A stretch of DNA of 64,000 nucleotides from Lewinella sp. W8 (lineage in GTDB: Bacteria > Bacteroidota > Bacteroidia > Chitinophagales > Saprospiraceae): positions 62,001 to 126,000 of the forward strand of contig NZ_SNAQ03000001.1 of assembly GCF_004375085.3 (NCBI RefSeq), in the 5' to 3' direction. Below, in pieces: positions 48,862 through 57,685 of this stretch. A program made the position numbers and the translations under genes. The notes beneath the pieces are model-generated. The model was not told where the DNA came from. It made no database searches and worked only from the letters and a program-made list of their open reading frames with translations. The stretch's first letter is position 1. Each line of letters begins with the position of its first letter.

Positions 48862-51243
48862 ATGGAAAAGCAAAAATTCGGCACGGCGCCGGTTTTCTTC
48901 ACCGCCATCAGTACCATTCTGGGTGCGATCATGTTCCTCCGCTTTGGCTTTGCGGTGGGCATGGTGGGCCTGGCGGGGACCATCGCCATCATCCTGATCG
49001 GGCACGCCGTAACGATTCCTACGGCCATGGCCATCGCCGAGATCGCCACGAACCAGAAAGTAGAAGGGGGAGGGGAATATTACATCATTTCCCGCAGCTT
49101 CGGACTCGTCATCGGTTCCACCATCGGGATTGCTCTGTTCATGTCCCAGGCCATTTCGGTGGCCTTCTACATCATGGCCTTTACGGAGGCCTTTCGTCCG
49201 CTGATTGAGTGGATCCGCGGTAGTAATAACCTGCTGCCCTGGGCCGACTGGCTGCTGGCGCAGCCCCAAACCATCGGTATTCCCGCCCTTTTGCTACTGA
49301 CGCTGGTCATTTTGTCCAAGGGAGCTGATCTGGGGGTTAAAGTGCTTTACACCGTGGTGGCTACCTTGGCCATGGCCCTGATTGCCTTTTTCCTCGGGAC
49401 GACGGAGTACAGCGAGAATAATTCCGTTGATTTTTTCAACAGTTACAGCGCCGGGGTGGAAGAAACTGCCGCCGCGATCGATCACATCATCGAAGAAGAA
49501 ACCGGAGAAGCCGTGCAACTGGATACGATCCAACTGCCGGACGGTACCGTGGTGGGCAAACCCATCCCGCCCACGCCAGTCGATACGCCCCCGGAAATCC
49601 CCCAGCTGAGTTTCTTCACCGTCTTCGCCATCATCTTTCCGGCCTTTACCGGAATGACGGCGGGCGTGGGGCTGTCGGGCGACTTACGGGATCCGGGGAG
49701 GAGCATCCCGCTGGGAACGCTGGCGGCTACCATTGGCGGCATGGTCATTTACTTCTTCATGGCCTGGAAGCTCGCCGCCTCGGCACCGCCCGAGGCGCTG
49801 GCCGACACCAGCCGCCTGGTGATGGCCGATATCGCCTGGCAGGGGTGGTGGATCATTCCCCTGGGCCTGGCGGCCGCCACCATCTCCTCCGCCCTGGGCT
49901 CCATTCTGGTGGCCCCACGGACGCTGCAGGCCATTGCGGCGGACCGCATCTTCCCCGGCCGGAAGTTCAATTACTGGGTGGCCAAGGGTAAAGGAGCCCA
50001 AAAGGAACCCTACAACGCCAGCCTTATCACGGTGGTCGTGGCGGCCTTCTTCATTATGCTGGGGGCCCTGGACAGCGTCGCGGAGATCATCTCGATGTTC
50101 TTCATGGTGACCTACGGATCCCTGTGTCTGATCAGCTTCCTCAACCACTTTGCCGCCGACCCCAGCTACCGGCCCCGCTTCCGCTCCAAGTGGTTCGTGT
50201 CGCTTTTCGGTGCCCTGGCCTGTTTCGGGCTCATGTTCTTCATGAACAGCACCTACGCCACCATTGCCCTGATTCTGATCGGCGTACTTTACATGTACAT
50301 CGCCTACAGCAACCCGGACAAGCGCAGCATGGCGTTGATCTTCCAGGGCGTGATTTTCCAGTTCTCGCGCCGCCTGCAGATTTTCCTGCAGAAGGCGGAT
50401 AAAGAAGAGAAGAAGAGCTGGCGGCCCAGCGTAATTGCCGCCAGTGACGCCACCTTTACCCGACTGGGCGCCTTCGATCTCCTGAGGTGGTTGTCGCAGA
50501 AGTACGGATTCGGCACCTACCTGCACTACGTAAACGGTTACCTGAGCCACGAATCCAGCGAGGAGGCCGCCGAGATCAAAAAGCGCATCATCCGGATGGC
50601 GGAAGCCACCGATAGCCGAATTTACGTAGACACCATCGTGTCTCCGTCCTACACCTCGGCCATCGCCCAGACGGTGCAGTTCCCCGGCATTGCCGGCACG
50701 GAGAACAACCTGTTGCTGCTGGAGTATTCCAAAAATCAGGAGGATGGCCTGAAGGACATCATCGACAACTTCAAACTGATCAAATCGGTCGACTTCAACG
50801 TCGGTATCCTGGGGCTGTCGGAGCGTGGCTTCGGGCTGAAGCGTAGTATTCACGTGTGGATCACCCGGGCGCACTACGAGAGTGCCAACCTGATGATTTT
50901 GCTGGCCTACATCATGACCGGCCACCCGGACTGGCAGGACGCCGAAATCCGACTCTTTGCCGTCTTTGAGGAAAGCAAGCTTGACGAGGAAAAGCAGAAA
51001 CTGTACGATCTGATCGAGACCGGGCAGCTGCCGATCAGTCGGAACAATATTGACGTGCTTTGCCGTCAGGGGGAAACGGAGTCCCGCAGCGTCATTGCCG
51101 AGAAATCGGGCGAGGCGGATCTGGTGATTCTCGGTTTCCGGGACGAGGCCCTCAAGCGACTGGGCAAGGACTATTTCGGGGGCTACGAGGACATCGGCAA
51201 CGTGCTGTTCGTCAACGCTGCCGGGGAAGTCAAAATCCGGTAA
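48862..51243 (+). CDS. SLC12-like cation-chloride cotransporter/amino acid permease family protein
   Basis: 793 residues. Twelve membrane helices from about residue 5 to 500, beginning FGTAPVFFTAISTILGAIMF; the GVGLSGDLRDPGRSIPLGTL loop is characteristic of the cation-chloride cotransporter branch. Residues 500-793 form the cytoplasmic C-terminal domain (VNGYLSHESSEEAAEIKKRI; DLVILGFRDEALKRLGKDYF), with USP-like features of SLC12 tails. It probably moves K+ or Na+ with Cl-, or amino acids. I chose the ATG at 48862 (MEKQKFG) from hydropathy and promoter position. Confidence 0.85.
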   Translation: MEKQKFGTAPVFFTAISTILGAIMFLRFGFAVGMVGLAGTIAIILIGHAVTIPTAMAIAEIATNQKVEGGGEYYIISRSFGLVIGSTIGIALFMSQAISVAFYIMAFTEAFRPLIEWIRGSNNLLPWADWLLAQPQTIGIPALLLLTLVILSKGADLGVKVLYTVVATLAMALIAFFLGTTEYSENNSVDFFNSYSAGVEETAAAIDHIIEEETGEAVQLDTIQLPDGTVVGKPIPPTPVDTPPEIPQLSFFTVFAIIFPAFTGMTAGVGLSGDLRDPGRSIPLGTLAATIGGMVIYFFMAWKLAASAPPEALADTSRLVMADIAWQGWWIIPLGLAAATISSALGSILVAPRTLQAIAADRIFPGRKFNYWVAKGKGAQKEPYNASLITVVVAAFFIMLGALDSVAEIISMFFMVTYGSLCLISFLNHFAADPSYRPRFRSKWFVSLFGALACFGLMFFMNSTYATIALILIGVLYMYIAYSNPDKRSMALIFQGVIFQFSRRLQIFLQKADKEEKKSWRPSVIAASDATFTRLGAFDLLRWLSQKYGFGTYLHYVNGYLSHESSEEAAEIKKRIIRMAEATDSRIYVDTIVSPSYTSAIAQTVQFPGIAGTENNLLLLEYSKNQEDGLKDIIDNFKLIKSVDFNVGILGLSERGFGLKRSIHVWITRAHYESANLMILLAYIMTGHPDWQDAEIRLFAVFEESKLDEEKQKLYDLIETGQLPISRNNIDVLCRQGETESRSVIAEKSGEADLVILGFRDEALKRLGKDYFGGYEDIGNVLFVNAAGEVKIR

Positions 51244-51313
51244 TGAACCAAAACCTGTGGTTGGAGCGTTCTTTCCTTCCCCGTTGAGCTGACGGCGGGA
51301 AAAGCCAAGCCCC

Positions 51314-51790
51314 ATGCCAACCCATACCATCCAATACGAAGAGTACGCTTCCCCGGAAGCCATGAGCGCCGCAGATCAGCAACTCCTGGCGGCGGCCACC
51401 GCTTCCCTGGCGCACAGTTATTCTCCTTACTCCAACTTTAAGGTGGCGGCGGCGGCCCGCCTGGAGGACGGCACCGTCGTTACGGGCTGGAACACCGAAA
51501 ATGCTGCTTATCCGATGTGCATTTGTGCCGAACCCGCCACGCTGGCGGCGGCCGCCAGCCAGCGGCCCGGGATGCCCGTCGTGGCGATGGCCATTACCGT
51601 CAAGTCCCCGAGTATGGAACTCCGGGAGCCCGCCAGCCCCTGCGGCAGTTGCCGTCAGCAATTGCGCGAACACGAAACCCGCTTCCGCACCCCCATGCGT
51701 CTCATTTTACGCGGAGAGTCGGGACCGGTCTACGTCTTCTCCTCCGCCGGAGACTTGTTGCCCTTTGGCTTTTCCGGGGAGCTGCTGTAA
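51314..51790 (+). CDS. cdd: Cytidine deaminase
   Basis: 158 residues. Converts cytidine to uridine in pyrimidine salvage. SYSPYSNFKVAAAARLEDG leads to CICAEPATLAAAASQRPGMP, with the zinc Cys and catalytic Glu (CAE), and SPCGSCRQQLRE (PCxxC) gives the other two zinc cysteines: the homotetrameric form. It is 70 nt after the transporter and may be co-transcribed. Terminator 6 nt after the stop. Confidence 0.94.
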   Translation: MPTHTIQYEEYASPEAMSAADQQLLAAATASLAHSYSPYSNFKVAAAARLEDGTVVTGWNTENAAYPMCICAEPATLAAAASQRPGMPVVAMAITVKSPSMELREPASPCGSCRQQLREHETRFRTPMRLILRGESGPVYVFSSAGDLLPFGFSGELL

Positions 51791-51796
51791 CGAAAA

Positions 51797-51823
51797 CGGC
51801 CAGGCAGCGGTGCTGCCTGGCCG
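51797..51823. terminator. Terminator shared by convergent cdd and serA
   Basis: CGGCCAGGCAGC and GCTGCCTGGCCG pair perfectly with a 3-nt loop; on the minus strand the tail is TTTTCG. Confidence 0.8.
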
Positions 51824-51846
51824 TCCCGAACCAAACTGGCGTCAAT

Positions 51847-52788
51847 CTATTCTTCGAAGTGCTTGATGATCTTCTCGGCCAGTTCCGTACCAATGTTGTA
51901 CTGGGCCTCACCCGTAGCCGCGCCGATGTGGGGCGTTACGCTGATTTGGGGGTGTGCGAGGAGAGCACGGTCAGGATTGGGTTCCCCCACGAATACGTCC
52001 AGGGCGGCGCCGGCTACCTTGCCACTCTCCAGGGCAGCCAGAAGGGCTGCTTCGTTGATTACGCCACCACGACTGGTGTTGGCGAGGATTACGCCGTCCT
52101 TCATCTTGGCCAGTTCGGCCTCCCCGATGAGGTCACCGCCGGGGACATGGATGGTAATGTAGTCGGCCTGGGCCAGCATCTCGTCCATGCTCACCACGGG
52201 TACGTGGATATCCACCTGCTGGCCACCCATGAAGTCCAGGGTGATGGTTTCTTCCTCTTTGATGAGGTCCACGGGGAGGACCTTCATGCCCAGCCCGAGG
52301 GCGATCCGGGCTGCTTCCACCCCAATGCGGCCAAATCCGAGGATGCCGAGGGTTTTGCCCCGTAACTCCTGACCACCGGCGTAGGCTTTCTTCAGCTTTT
52401 TGAAGTCACTGTCCGTCGCCCGCAACTCGAAGTTAGACCGGTGAACGCTGCGGCTCAGGCTGAAGAAGTGGGCGAAGACCAGCTCGGCCACGCTGGCGCT
52501 GGAAGCCGCCGGCGTGTTGTAGGTCGGGATGCCCTTGGAGGCCGCGTACTCGTGGTCAATGTTGTCAATGCCAACGCCCCCGCGGCAAATGGCCTTCAGG
52601 TTAGGGCTGGCGTCGATCAGGTCCTTACGGACTTTGGTGGCGCTGCGGACGATGATGACGTCAAAGTTATTGAGCTCGGTCATCAGATCGTCCTGGGCGA
52701 TTTTGTCGGTGACCACCTCAAAACCGGCGGCTTCGAGTTGGGCTTTTCCATTAGGTGCGATACCGTCGTTGGCGAGAATACGGATCAT
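51847..52788 (-). CDS. serA: D-3-phosphoglycerate dehydrogenase, short form
   Basis: 313 residues. D-2-hydroxyacid dehydrogenase fold; first step of serine synthesis. MIRILANDGIAPNGKAQLEA opens the chain; GILGFGRIGVEAARIALGLG is the NAD motif; ANTSRGGVINEAALLAALES carries the catalytic Arg; LDVFVGEPNPDRALL and TPHIGAATGEAQYN carry Glu and His. There is no ACT domain, so no serine feedback by that route. I chose the ATG at 52788; the upstream extension lacks homology-like sequence. Confidence 0.9.
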   Translation of the reverse strand: MIRILANDGIAPNGKAQLEAAGFEVVTDKIAQDDLMTELNNFDVIIVRSATKVRKDLIDASPNLKAICRGGVGIDNIDHEYAASKGIPTYNTPAASSASVAELVFAHFFSLSRSVHRSNFELRATDSDFKKLKKAYAGGQELRGKTLGILGFGRIGVEAARIALGLGMKVLPVDLIKEEETITLDFMGGQQVDIHVPVVSMDEMLAQADYITIHVPGGDLIGEAELAKMKDGVILANTSRGGVINEAALLAALESGKVAGAALDVFVGEPNPDRALLAHPQISVTPHIGAATGEAQYNIGTELAEKIIKHFEE

Positions 52789-52991
52789 GTTTTGGGGCGA
52801 TTTGTTAAACTGAGGGCAAAGAAACGGAAATCTTCCACCTTTGCCTAGCAATCTAAGCTGGTCGACAACTATTTGACATTCGTCTAAACGACGGCCAAAT
52901 TGTGGGTTGCCGGCATCTATTCGGCGTATTTTAGGGGAAAGTGCGCCATTTAGCGGTGCCGCGGGCCTCGCCCCGAATCGATCACAAGCTC

Positions 52992-52999
52992 TACCTTTG
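52992..52999 (+). promoter_or_regulatory. -7 box TACCTTTG, 4 nt before ATG (cvpA)
   Basis: A perfect TAnnTTTG, then CCTT and the ATG at 53004; predicted leaderless start. Confidence 0.65.
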
Positions 53000-53003
53000 C
53001 CTT

Positions 53004-53579
53004 ATGGTTATTGATATTATCTGCCTGATTTTTGCCGCCTACGGTTTCTGGATTGGCTACAGCAAGGGCATCATCGCCACCGTCCTCACCCTGGTGAGTT
53101 ACGTCTTTGGGGTGCTGGCGGCCATGAAGTTCGGTCCCATCATGGGCGACCAGCTCGTGGGGTGGTTTCCCGCCATCGGGGCAAGTGGCTCCTTCCTCCT
53201 GGGCGTGATTCTGGTCTTCTTCCTGACCCTGGTCCTCTTTAAAATTGTGGCCAAAGGCCTGACCAGTTTCCTGGAAACGGTCAACATCAACTTCATTAAC
53301 CAGATCCTCGGGGGCATTCTTTCCGGCCTCTTTTTTGTCTTCATCTTTTCCGGTTTGGTGTACTTCGGTGACCAGACGCGAATCATCACCGATGAGCACA
53401 AAGCCAAAAGCATCACCTACCCCCTGCTGGAAAAAATGCCCGACTTCGTCATCGACCGCGGTAAGTCGCTCTATCCGGTCTTCCGCGACTTTTACGACAA
53501 GGCCGTAGACGCCATGGATCGCCTGCGCGACAACGTCGACCAGGGCGAGTCAGACTCCATTTTTGATCTGGAAGAATAG
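53004..53579 (+). CDS. cvpA: CvpA family membrane protein
   Basis: 191 residues. Four membrane helices: VIDIICLIFAAYGFWIGYSKG, ATVLTLVSYVFGVLAAMKFG, SFLLGVILVFFLTLVLFKIV and ILGGILSGLFFVFIFSGLVYF. The G-Y-x-x-G-x-x turn after the first helix is typical of CvpA (colicin V production), an envelope protein linked to purine and stress tolerance in E. coli. The ATG at 53004 (MVIDII) is the better start; a longer frame would contain the promoter. Cytoplasmic acidic C-terminal tail. Confidence 0.88.
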   Translation: MVIDIICLIFAAYGFWIGYSKGIIATVLTLVSYVFGVLAAMKFGPIMGDQLVGWFPAIGASGSFLLGVILVFFLTLVLFKIVAKGLTSFLETVNINFINQILGGILSGLFFVFIFSGLVYFGDQTRIITDEHKAKSITYPLLEKMPDFVIDRGKSLYPVFRDFYDKAVDAMDRLRDNVDQGESDSIFDLEE

Positions 53580-53836
53580 GGTTTTACGATGCCTGAGGGA
53601 TCCCGGCACGGGAATCCGAATGGGAATCTTTCGTTGATCCTTCGGGACGGACACTATTTTACCGCTGTCCTCTTTTTGGGTGCGGAGCACTGGTGCCGCG
53701 CTGATCCAGGGTGCCGTCTTTTTCTGCCTGCTGCTGCCGGGCAGAGCTTAATACGTTAAACCCCTCTTAAAGCTCATGCAGGCAGGGGCGGGTAAAGACA
53801 ACGGAACGTTTCCTTACCGCATCCGTAGAGATAGAA

Positions 53837-53844
53837 TATCTTTG
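53837..53844 (+). promoter_or_regulatory. -7 box TATCTTTG of the OstA-like gene
   Basis: TATCTTTG, consensus match, 9 nt before the ATG at 53854; the leader is at most a few nucleotides. Confidence 0.6.
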
Positions 53845-53853
53845 CGCTCCCTT

Positions 53854-55731
53854 ATGCGGCAGATCATTTCCATTTGGTGGGTAATTCTCCTTTCCTGTTT
53901 CTCGACCGGATTGGCGGCTCAGGTGACGGAACCCGAAGACTCCTCGGCCCAGCAGATCGTCAACATCGACAACGCCAATGAATTGCGCCTCCTGAACCGT
54001 GGCGCGGTGCAGCGGCTGATCGGTGAGGTAGAACTCAGTCAGGACAGCATCTTCATGTACTGCGACAGTGCCGAGCTGGTCAATGAAGTTCAGGTCTATG
54101 CCTATGAGAACGTCATCATCCAGCAGGGCGACAGCCTGGCGGCCTTCGCCAACTACCTGGATTACAATGCCGAGTCCCTGCTCGCTCTGCTCCGGGGAGA
54201 AGTTGTCCTGAAACGAGGCGACACGGAGCTGTACACCGAACGACTGGATTACGACCTCAGCACCAAACTGGCTACCTACCATACCGGGGGTAGAATCGTG
54301 AATAAGGAAACGGAATTGAGTAGCCGACATGGCTACTACTACGCCGAGGAGGACCTGGTCTTCTTCCGCGACAGCGTAGTGGTCATCGACGAACGCTTCG
54401 AAATGCGGGCCGATACCTTACGCTATGACCTGGCCATGGAACGCGTGTACTTCCTCGGGCCTACGGTCATCCGCACGGACACCAACCGGATTTACTGTGA
54501 GGCGGGCTACTATGACGTGGCGCTCGATCAGGCCGTCTTCAGTAAGAACGCCCAGTATAAAAGTGGAGAAAGACTAGCCGCTGCCGATACCATCCGCTAC
54601 TTTGGCCCGGAGGAATTGTACATTCTGGAAGGACAGGCCTTCGTGGCGGAAGGAGAATTTCAGCGGGCTACGGCGAACCGCATCAGCTATTTTGGCGCCG
54701 AGGATCGCTACAAACTGGAGGGAGCAGCCACGGTGGTGGACTCCAACCGTACCGTGACCGGAGATACGATTAACTACAACGCCGCCGTGGGCAGCTACGC
54801 CGTAGCGGGCGGCCGGCCCCGGGTGTCTTCCCCTCCGAACATCATCCTGGCCGATAAGATGGATTACGATCCGGAACTTGACCTGAGCATCGCCACCGGC
54901 GCCGTCATTTTCCGGGACACCTCCGCGGATTTGACCATCGAGGCGGAAAACGCCCGCTACAATGAAGCCACGGGCTACGTCAAGGCCTACGGCGGTCGGG
55001 ACAACCGCCCCCTACTGACCGCACTCCTCGATCAGGATACCATGTGGATGGCCGCCGACACCTTGCTCTCCCTGCAATCGGACTCGGTAGACGCAAACGG
55101 GGATACCATCCGTTACCTTTCGGCCTACCACGACGTGCGGATTCTGAAGAGTGACCTGCAGGCGGTCTGCGATTCGCTGGGCTTCAATACCGTGGACTCT
55201 ATCCTCACGCTCTACGAAGACCCCATTCTCTGGCAGGATACGAGTCAGTTAATCGGTGATACCATTAGCGTATTCTTTAAGGGACAATCTCCGGACAAGG
55301 TGCGCCTGCAGCGTAACGCCATGGTGATTACCACCCCGGACCTCATCTTCTTCAATCAGGTGAAGGGGAAGATCATTGAAGCCTTTTTTGACAGCACCTC
55401 GCTTTCGCGCACGGAGGTCAACGGTAATGCCGAGGCGATCTACTACGTCGTCGACGAGGAGGGCGCTTACGTGGGGGTAAATAAGACGGCCTGCAGTTCG
55501 ATGGTGCTGGAGTTTTCGGAGGGCGCCGTTACCCGAATCCGGTTCCTGAGCGCCCCGAGTGGAAAGATGCAGCCAATGCAGGCGGTGGACCATGAAGCCA
55601 TTAAATTGGAAGGGTTCCGCTGGGAAATTGACCGTCAACCCAAAACCCTGGATGATCTCTTCGGTGGACGTGCCGTAATCATCAAGGAGCCCTTGCCGGC
55701 AGTACCACCGGAAGTGCGGAACGAGGAGTGA
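53854..55731 (+). CDS. OstA-like protein (LptA/LptD N-terminal fold)
   Basis: 625 residues with a signal peptide (ISIWWVILLSCFSTGLAAQ). The rest is a long stack of short beta repeats of the OstA type: VQRLIGEVELSQDSIFMYCDSA, VQVYAYENVIIQQGDSLAAF and several later copies of 'G-D-T-I-x-Y' (RYFGPEELYILEG; VTGDTINYNAAVG). The family carries lipopolysaccharide between membranes with the Lpt machinery. The ATG at 53854 follows the -7 box; an upstream start at 53776 lacks a signal peptide. The batE gene follows 79 nt later. Confidence 0.85.
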   Translation: MRQIISIWWVILLSCFSTGLAAQVTEPEDSSAQQIVNIDNANELRLLNRGAVQRLIGEVELSQDSIFMYCDSAELVNEVQVYAYENVIIQQGDSLAAFANYLDYNAESLLALLRGEVVLKRGDTELYTERLDYDLSTKLATYHTGGRIVNKETELSSRHGYYYAEEDLVFFRDSVVVIDERFEMRADTLRYDLAMERVYFLGPTVIRTDTNRIYCEAGYYDVALDQAVFSKNAQYKSGERLAAADTIRYFGPEELYILEGQAFVAEGEFQRATANRISYFGAEDRYKLEGAATVVDSNRTVTGDTINYNAAVGSYAVAGGRPRVSSPPNIILADKMDYDPELDLSIATGAVIFRDTSADLTIEAENARYNEATGYVKAYGGRDNRPLLTALLDQDTMWMAADTLLSLQSDSVDANGDTIRYLSAYHDVRILKSDLQAVCDSLGFNTVDSILTLYEDPILWQDTSQLIGDTISVFFKGQSPDKVRLQRNAMVITTPDLIFFNQVKGKIIEAFFDSTSLSRTEVNGNAEAIYYVVDEEGAYVGVNKTACSSMVLEFSEGAVTRIRFLSAPSGKMQPMQAVDHEAIKLEGFRWEIDRQPKTLDDLFGGRAVIIKEPLPAVPPEVRNEE

Positions 55732-55798
55732 TTTGACGGGACGGAAACCCCTCCACTGGTTAATTCTTCACCCGATCAGGCAAGAAAAACTTTTCAGC

Positions 55799-55806
55799 TA
55801 CTTTTG
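55799..55806 (+). promoter_or_regulatory. -7 box TACTTTTG, 4 nt before ATG (batE)
   Basis: TACTTTTG, CTTC, ATG at 55811; predicted leaderless start. Confidence 0.6.
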
Positions 55807-55810
55807 CTTC

Positions 55811-56578
55811 ATGAAGCGAATAATCCTGTTTCTCAGCTTGCTACCCTTACTCGGATTTGCCCTCCGGGCACAATCTGATGCGTCACTCCTCGGGGCCGCA
55901 CGGGAGAGTTTACGGCAGGAAGACCCCGCTACCCAGATCGCAACCCTGGACAGCCTCCGGTCTACGGGGCTGGTCAGCCCCGAACTCTACCAGGCCCTGG
56001 GGAATGCCCACGTGGCCCGGGGTGATTATGGCCGGGCCATACTGTCTTTTGAACGGGGCCTCAGACTTCGGCCCGGACACGAAGCACTCAAAAATAATCT
56101 GGCCTTCACCCGTGGTGAGGCGGGAATTGAACGCCTGGAACTGCCCGGATTTTTCCTGCAGCGATGGTGGCGGGCGGCCGGAGCCGCGCTGGGTGCCACG
56201 ACGGCCTTTTACCTGGCCATCGTCTTTTGGGCCCTGGCCATTTTTGGCTTCACCCGGTGGTTCTTGAAGCGCAAGGATATGGAGGAGAAACAAAGGTTTG
56301 CTCTCCTGCCGCTAGCGGGTGTATTTCTACTAATGGCCTTCCTTTGCTTTTCGCTCGGGAATTCCCGCAACAACTTCCTCTACCAGGAAACGGAGGCAGT
56401 GCTTGTGGCCCCCAGGGCCAATCTCCGTGTCGCTCCCGGTCCCGAAGCTACCCTCGAACAGCAACTCACCCAGGGGTATAAGCTGCGTATTCTTGATCGC
56501 TTCGACAACTACATCAAAGTCTCCCTGTCCGACGGTAGCCAGGGATGGCTGCCCGCTTCGGTCGTGGAGGTCATCTGA
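55811..56578 (+). CDS. batE: BatE-like protein with TPR, membrane helices and SH3 domain
   Basis: 255 residues. Signal peptide (MKRIILFLSLLPLLGFALRAQ), one or two tetratricopeptide repeats (YQALGNAHVARGDYGRAILSFERGLRLRP, cited in part), two membrane helices around residues 125-185, and a bacterial SH3 domain at the C-terminus (VAPRANLRVAPGPEATLEQQ; YIKVSLSDGSQGWLPASVVEV). This order is that of BatE in the Bacteroides aerotolerance (bat) operon. BatA-D are not adjacent here. The role is in oxidative or envelope stress by association only. Confidence 0.8.
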   Translation: MKRIILFLSLLPLLGFALRAQSDASLLGAARESLRQEDPATQIATLDSLRSTGLVSPELYQALGNAHVARGDYGRAILSFERGLRLRPGHEALKNNLAFTRGEAGIERLELPGFFLQRWWRAAGAALGATTAFYLAIVFWALAIFGFTRWFLKRKDMEEKQRFALLPLAGVFLLMAFLCFSLGNSRNNFLYQETEAVLVAPRANLRVAPGPEATLEQQLTQGYKLRILDRFDNYIKVSLSDGSQGWLPASVVEVI

Positions 56579-56641
56579 TATTGGGTAGGCTGAATTCGGC
56601 AAGATTTTAGGATTCGCCAATCACCTGAGCCTGAGGGCACC

Positions 56642-57685
56642 TTAGGCTGCTACCGTAGCTTTGGTGCAATTCTCGATCCAGAAAAACCAGTCGACCAAAT
56701 CCTGGTCGGCTTCCCCGAGGGCCGTAAAGCTTTGATCAATCAGGGTTCGGGTGGCCCGCCATCCTTCGGCTTTGTAGGCGGCCACGGCGGAGGCAAAATT
56801 TTCTCCCAGTTCACCAATGGTGTAATGCCGCGGAAGGCCGTAGGCAAAGGGAACCACCGATCCGCGCTCATCGATGATCAGGGGGTTAGCCAAATCCGCC
56901 AGGGGGACATCAGTGGCCTGATCCAGACCAAGGATTTTGTAATCGCCTTTGGCCGCCAGCGCCTGATGGCGCGGAACCAAATCTACGTGAATGCCCGGTC
57001 CTTCGGGATCCTGCAAAATTTTGGCTACGGCGTACATGCGGGCCAGGTCCAGCGGACTTAAACCCAGCCGCTGGTCAATTTCCTTTCCCCGGCCGGTATC
57101 CGCAAAGGGATGAAACTGTACGAGCTGCGCGCCCATGGCTTCGGCGTAGTTGACCGCCCAGGGCATGTCGATCAGGGAAGGCTGGGAAACGCAGTAGGCT
57201 ATACCCACCGGTCGATCGTGATCGCGTAGGTTCTGGATGGCCCGCTGGGCCATGTCGAAGGCTTTGGGGTTGCCCCTTAGCTCATTGTGGAGGTCCGGAG
57301 CACCGTCCAGACTGATGGTGGCGAGGTGAACGTATTCACACAGCACCTCAAGGAGTCGGCCCTTGACCGGAGCACCGTTACTGATCAGGTTGATGCGATA
57401 ACCCAGGGCACTGGCTTCCTTCACCAGTTCGGTAAAGTGCCGGTAAAGCAGGGGCTCGCCCCCGGAGAGGCTAAGCACCTGATAGCCTTCCTCCCGGAGG
57501 AGAGCAAGGCCGCAGAGAATTTTATCCAACTCCAGATGATCCCGATGCTGGGGCCCCGAACTGCTGTAGCAGTGCGCGCAGGCCAGATTGCAGAAACGGG
57601 AAGGGTGAAGATGGACAATGCGAGCCGACAAAAAGCCGGCTCGCTCCTGAAGTCCATTATCCACGGGGACGGGGAATTTCCTCAA
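56642..57685 (-). CDS. Radical SAM protein with SPASM-like but cysteine-free C-terminus
   Basis: 347 residues. RFCNLACAHCYSSSGPQ holds the CxxxCxxC cluster (Cys32, 36, 39), followed by LSLSGGEPLLYRH (GGEP 75-78) and NLISNGAPV, TISLDGAPDLHNELRG and VQFHPFADTGRGKE, a full radical SAM barrel. The region where SPASM enzymes bind auxiliary clusters reads PLIIDERGSVVPFAYGLPRH; the expected cysteines are missing, with one Cys left near the end. Start is TTG at 57685, or GTG at 57664, overlapping the small gene upstream by up to 29 nt. Substrate is probably the product of that gene or another peptide; unproven. Confidence 0.85.
   Translation of the reverse strand: MRKFPVPVDNGLQERAGFLSARIVHLHPSRFCNLACAHCYSSSGPQHRDHLELDKILCGLALLREEGYQVLSLSGGEPLLYRHFTELVKEASALGYRINLISNGAPVKGRLLEVLCEYVHLATISLDGAPDLHNELRGNPKAFDMAQRAIQNLRDHDRPVGIAYCVSQPSLIDMPWAVNYAEAMGAQLVQFHPFADTGRGKEIDQRLGLSPLDLARMYAVAKILQDPEGPGIHVDLVPRHQALAAKGDYKILGLDQATDVPLADLANPLIIDERGSVVPFAYGLPRHYTIGELGENFASAVAAYKAEGWRATRTLIDQSFTALGEADQDLVDWFFWIENCTKATVAA

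Noticed and set aside
49684-51363. Minus-strand open frame of 559 codons
   Set aside because: Antisense to the SLC12-like transporter and cdd; composition is Gly/Gln/His/Asp-rich without domains.
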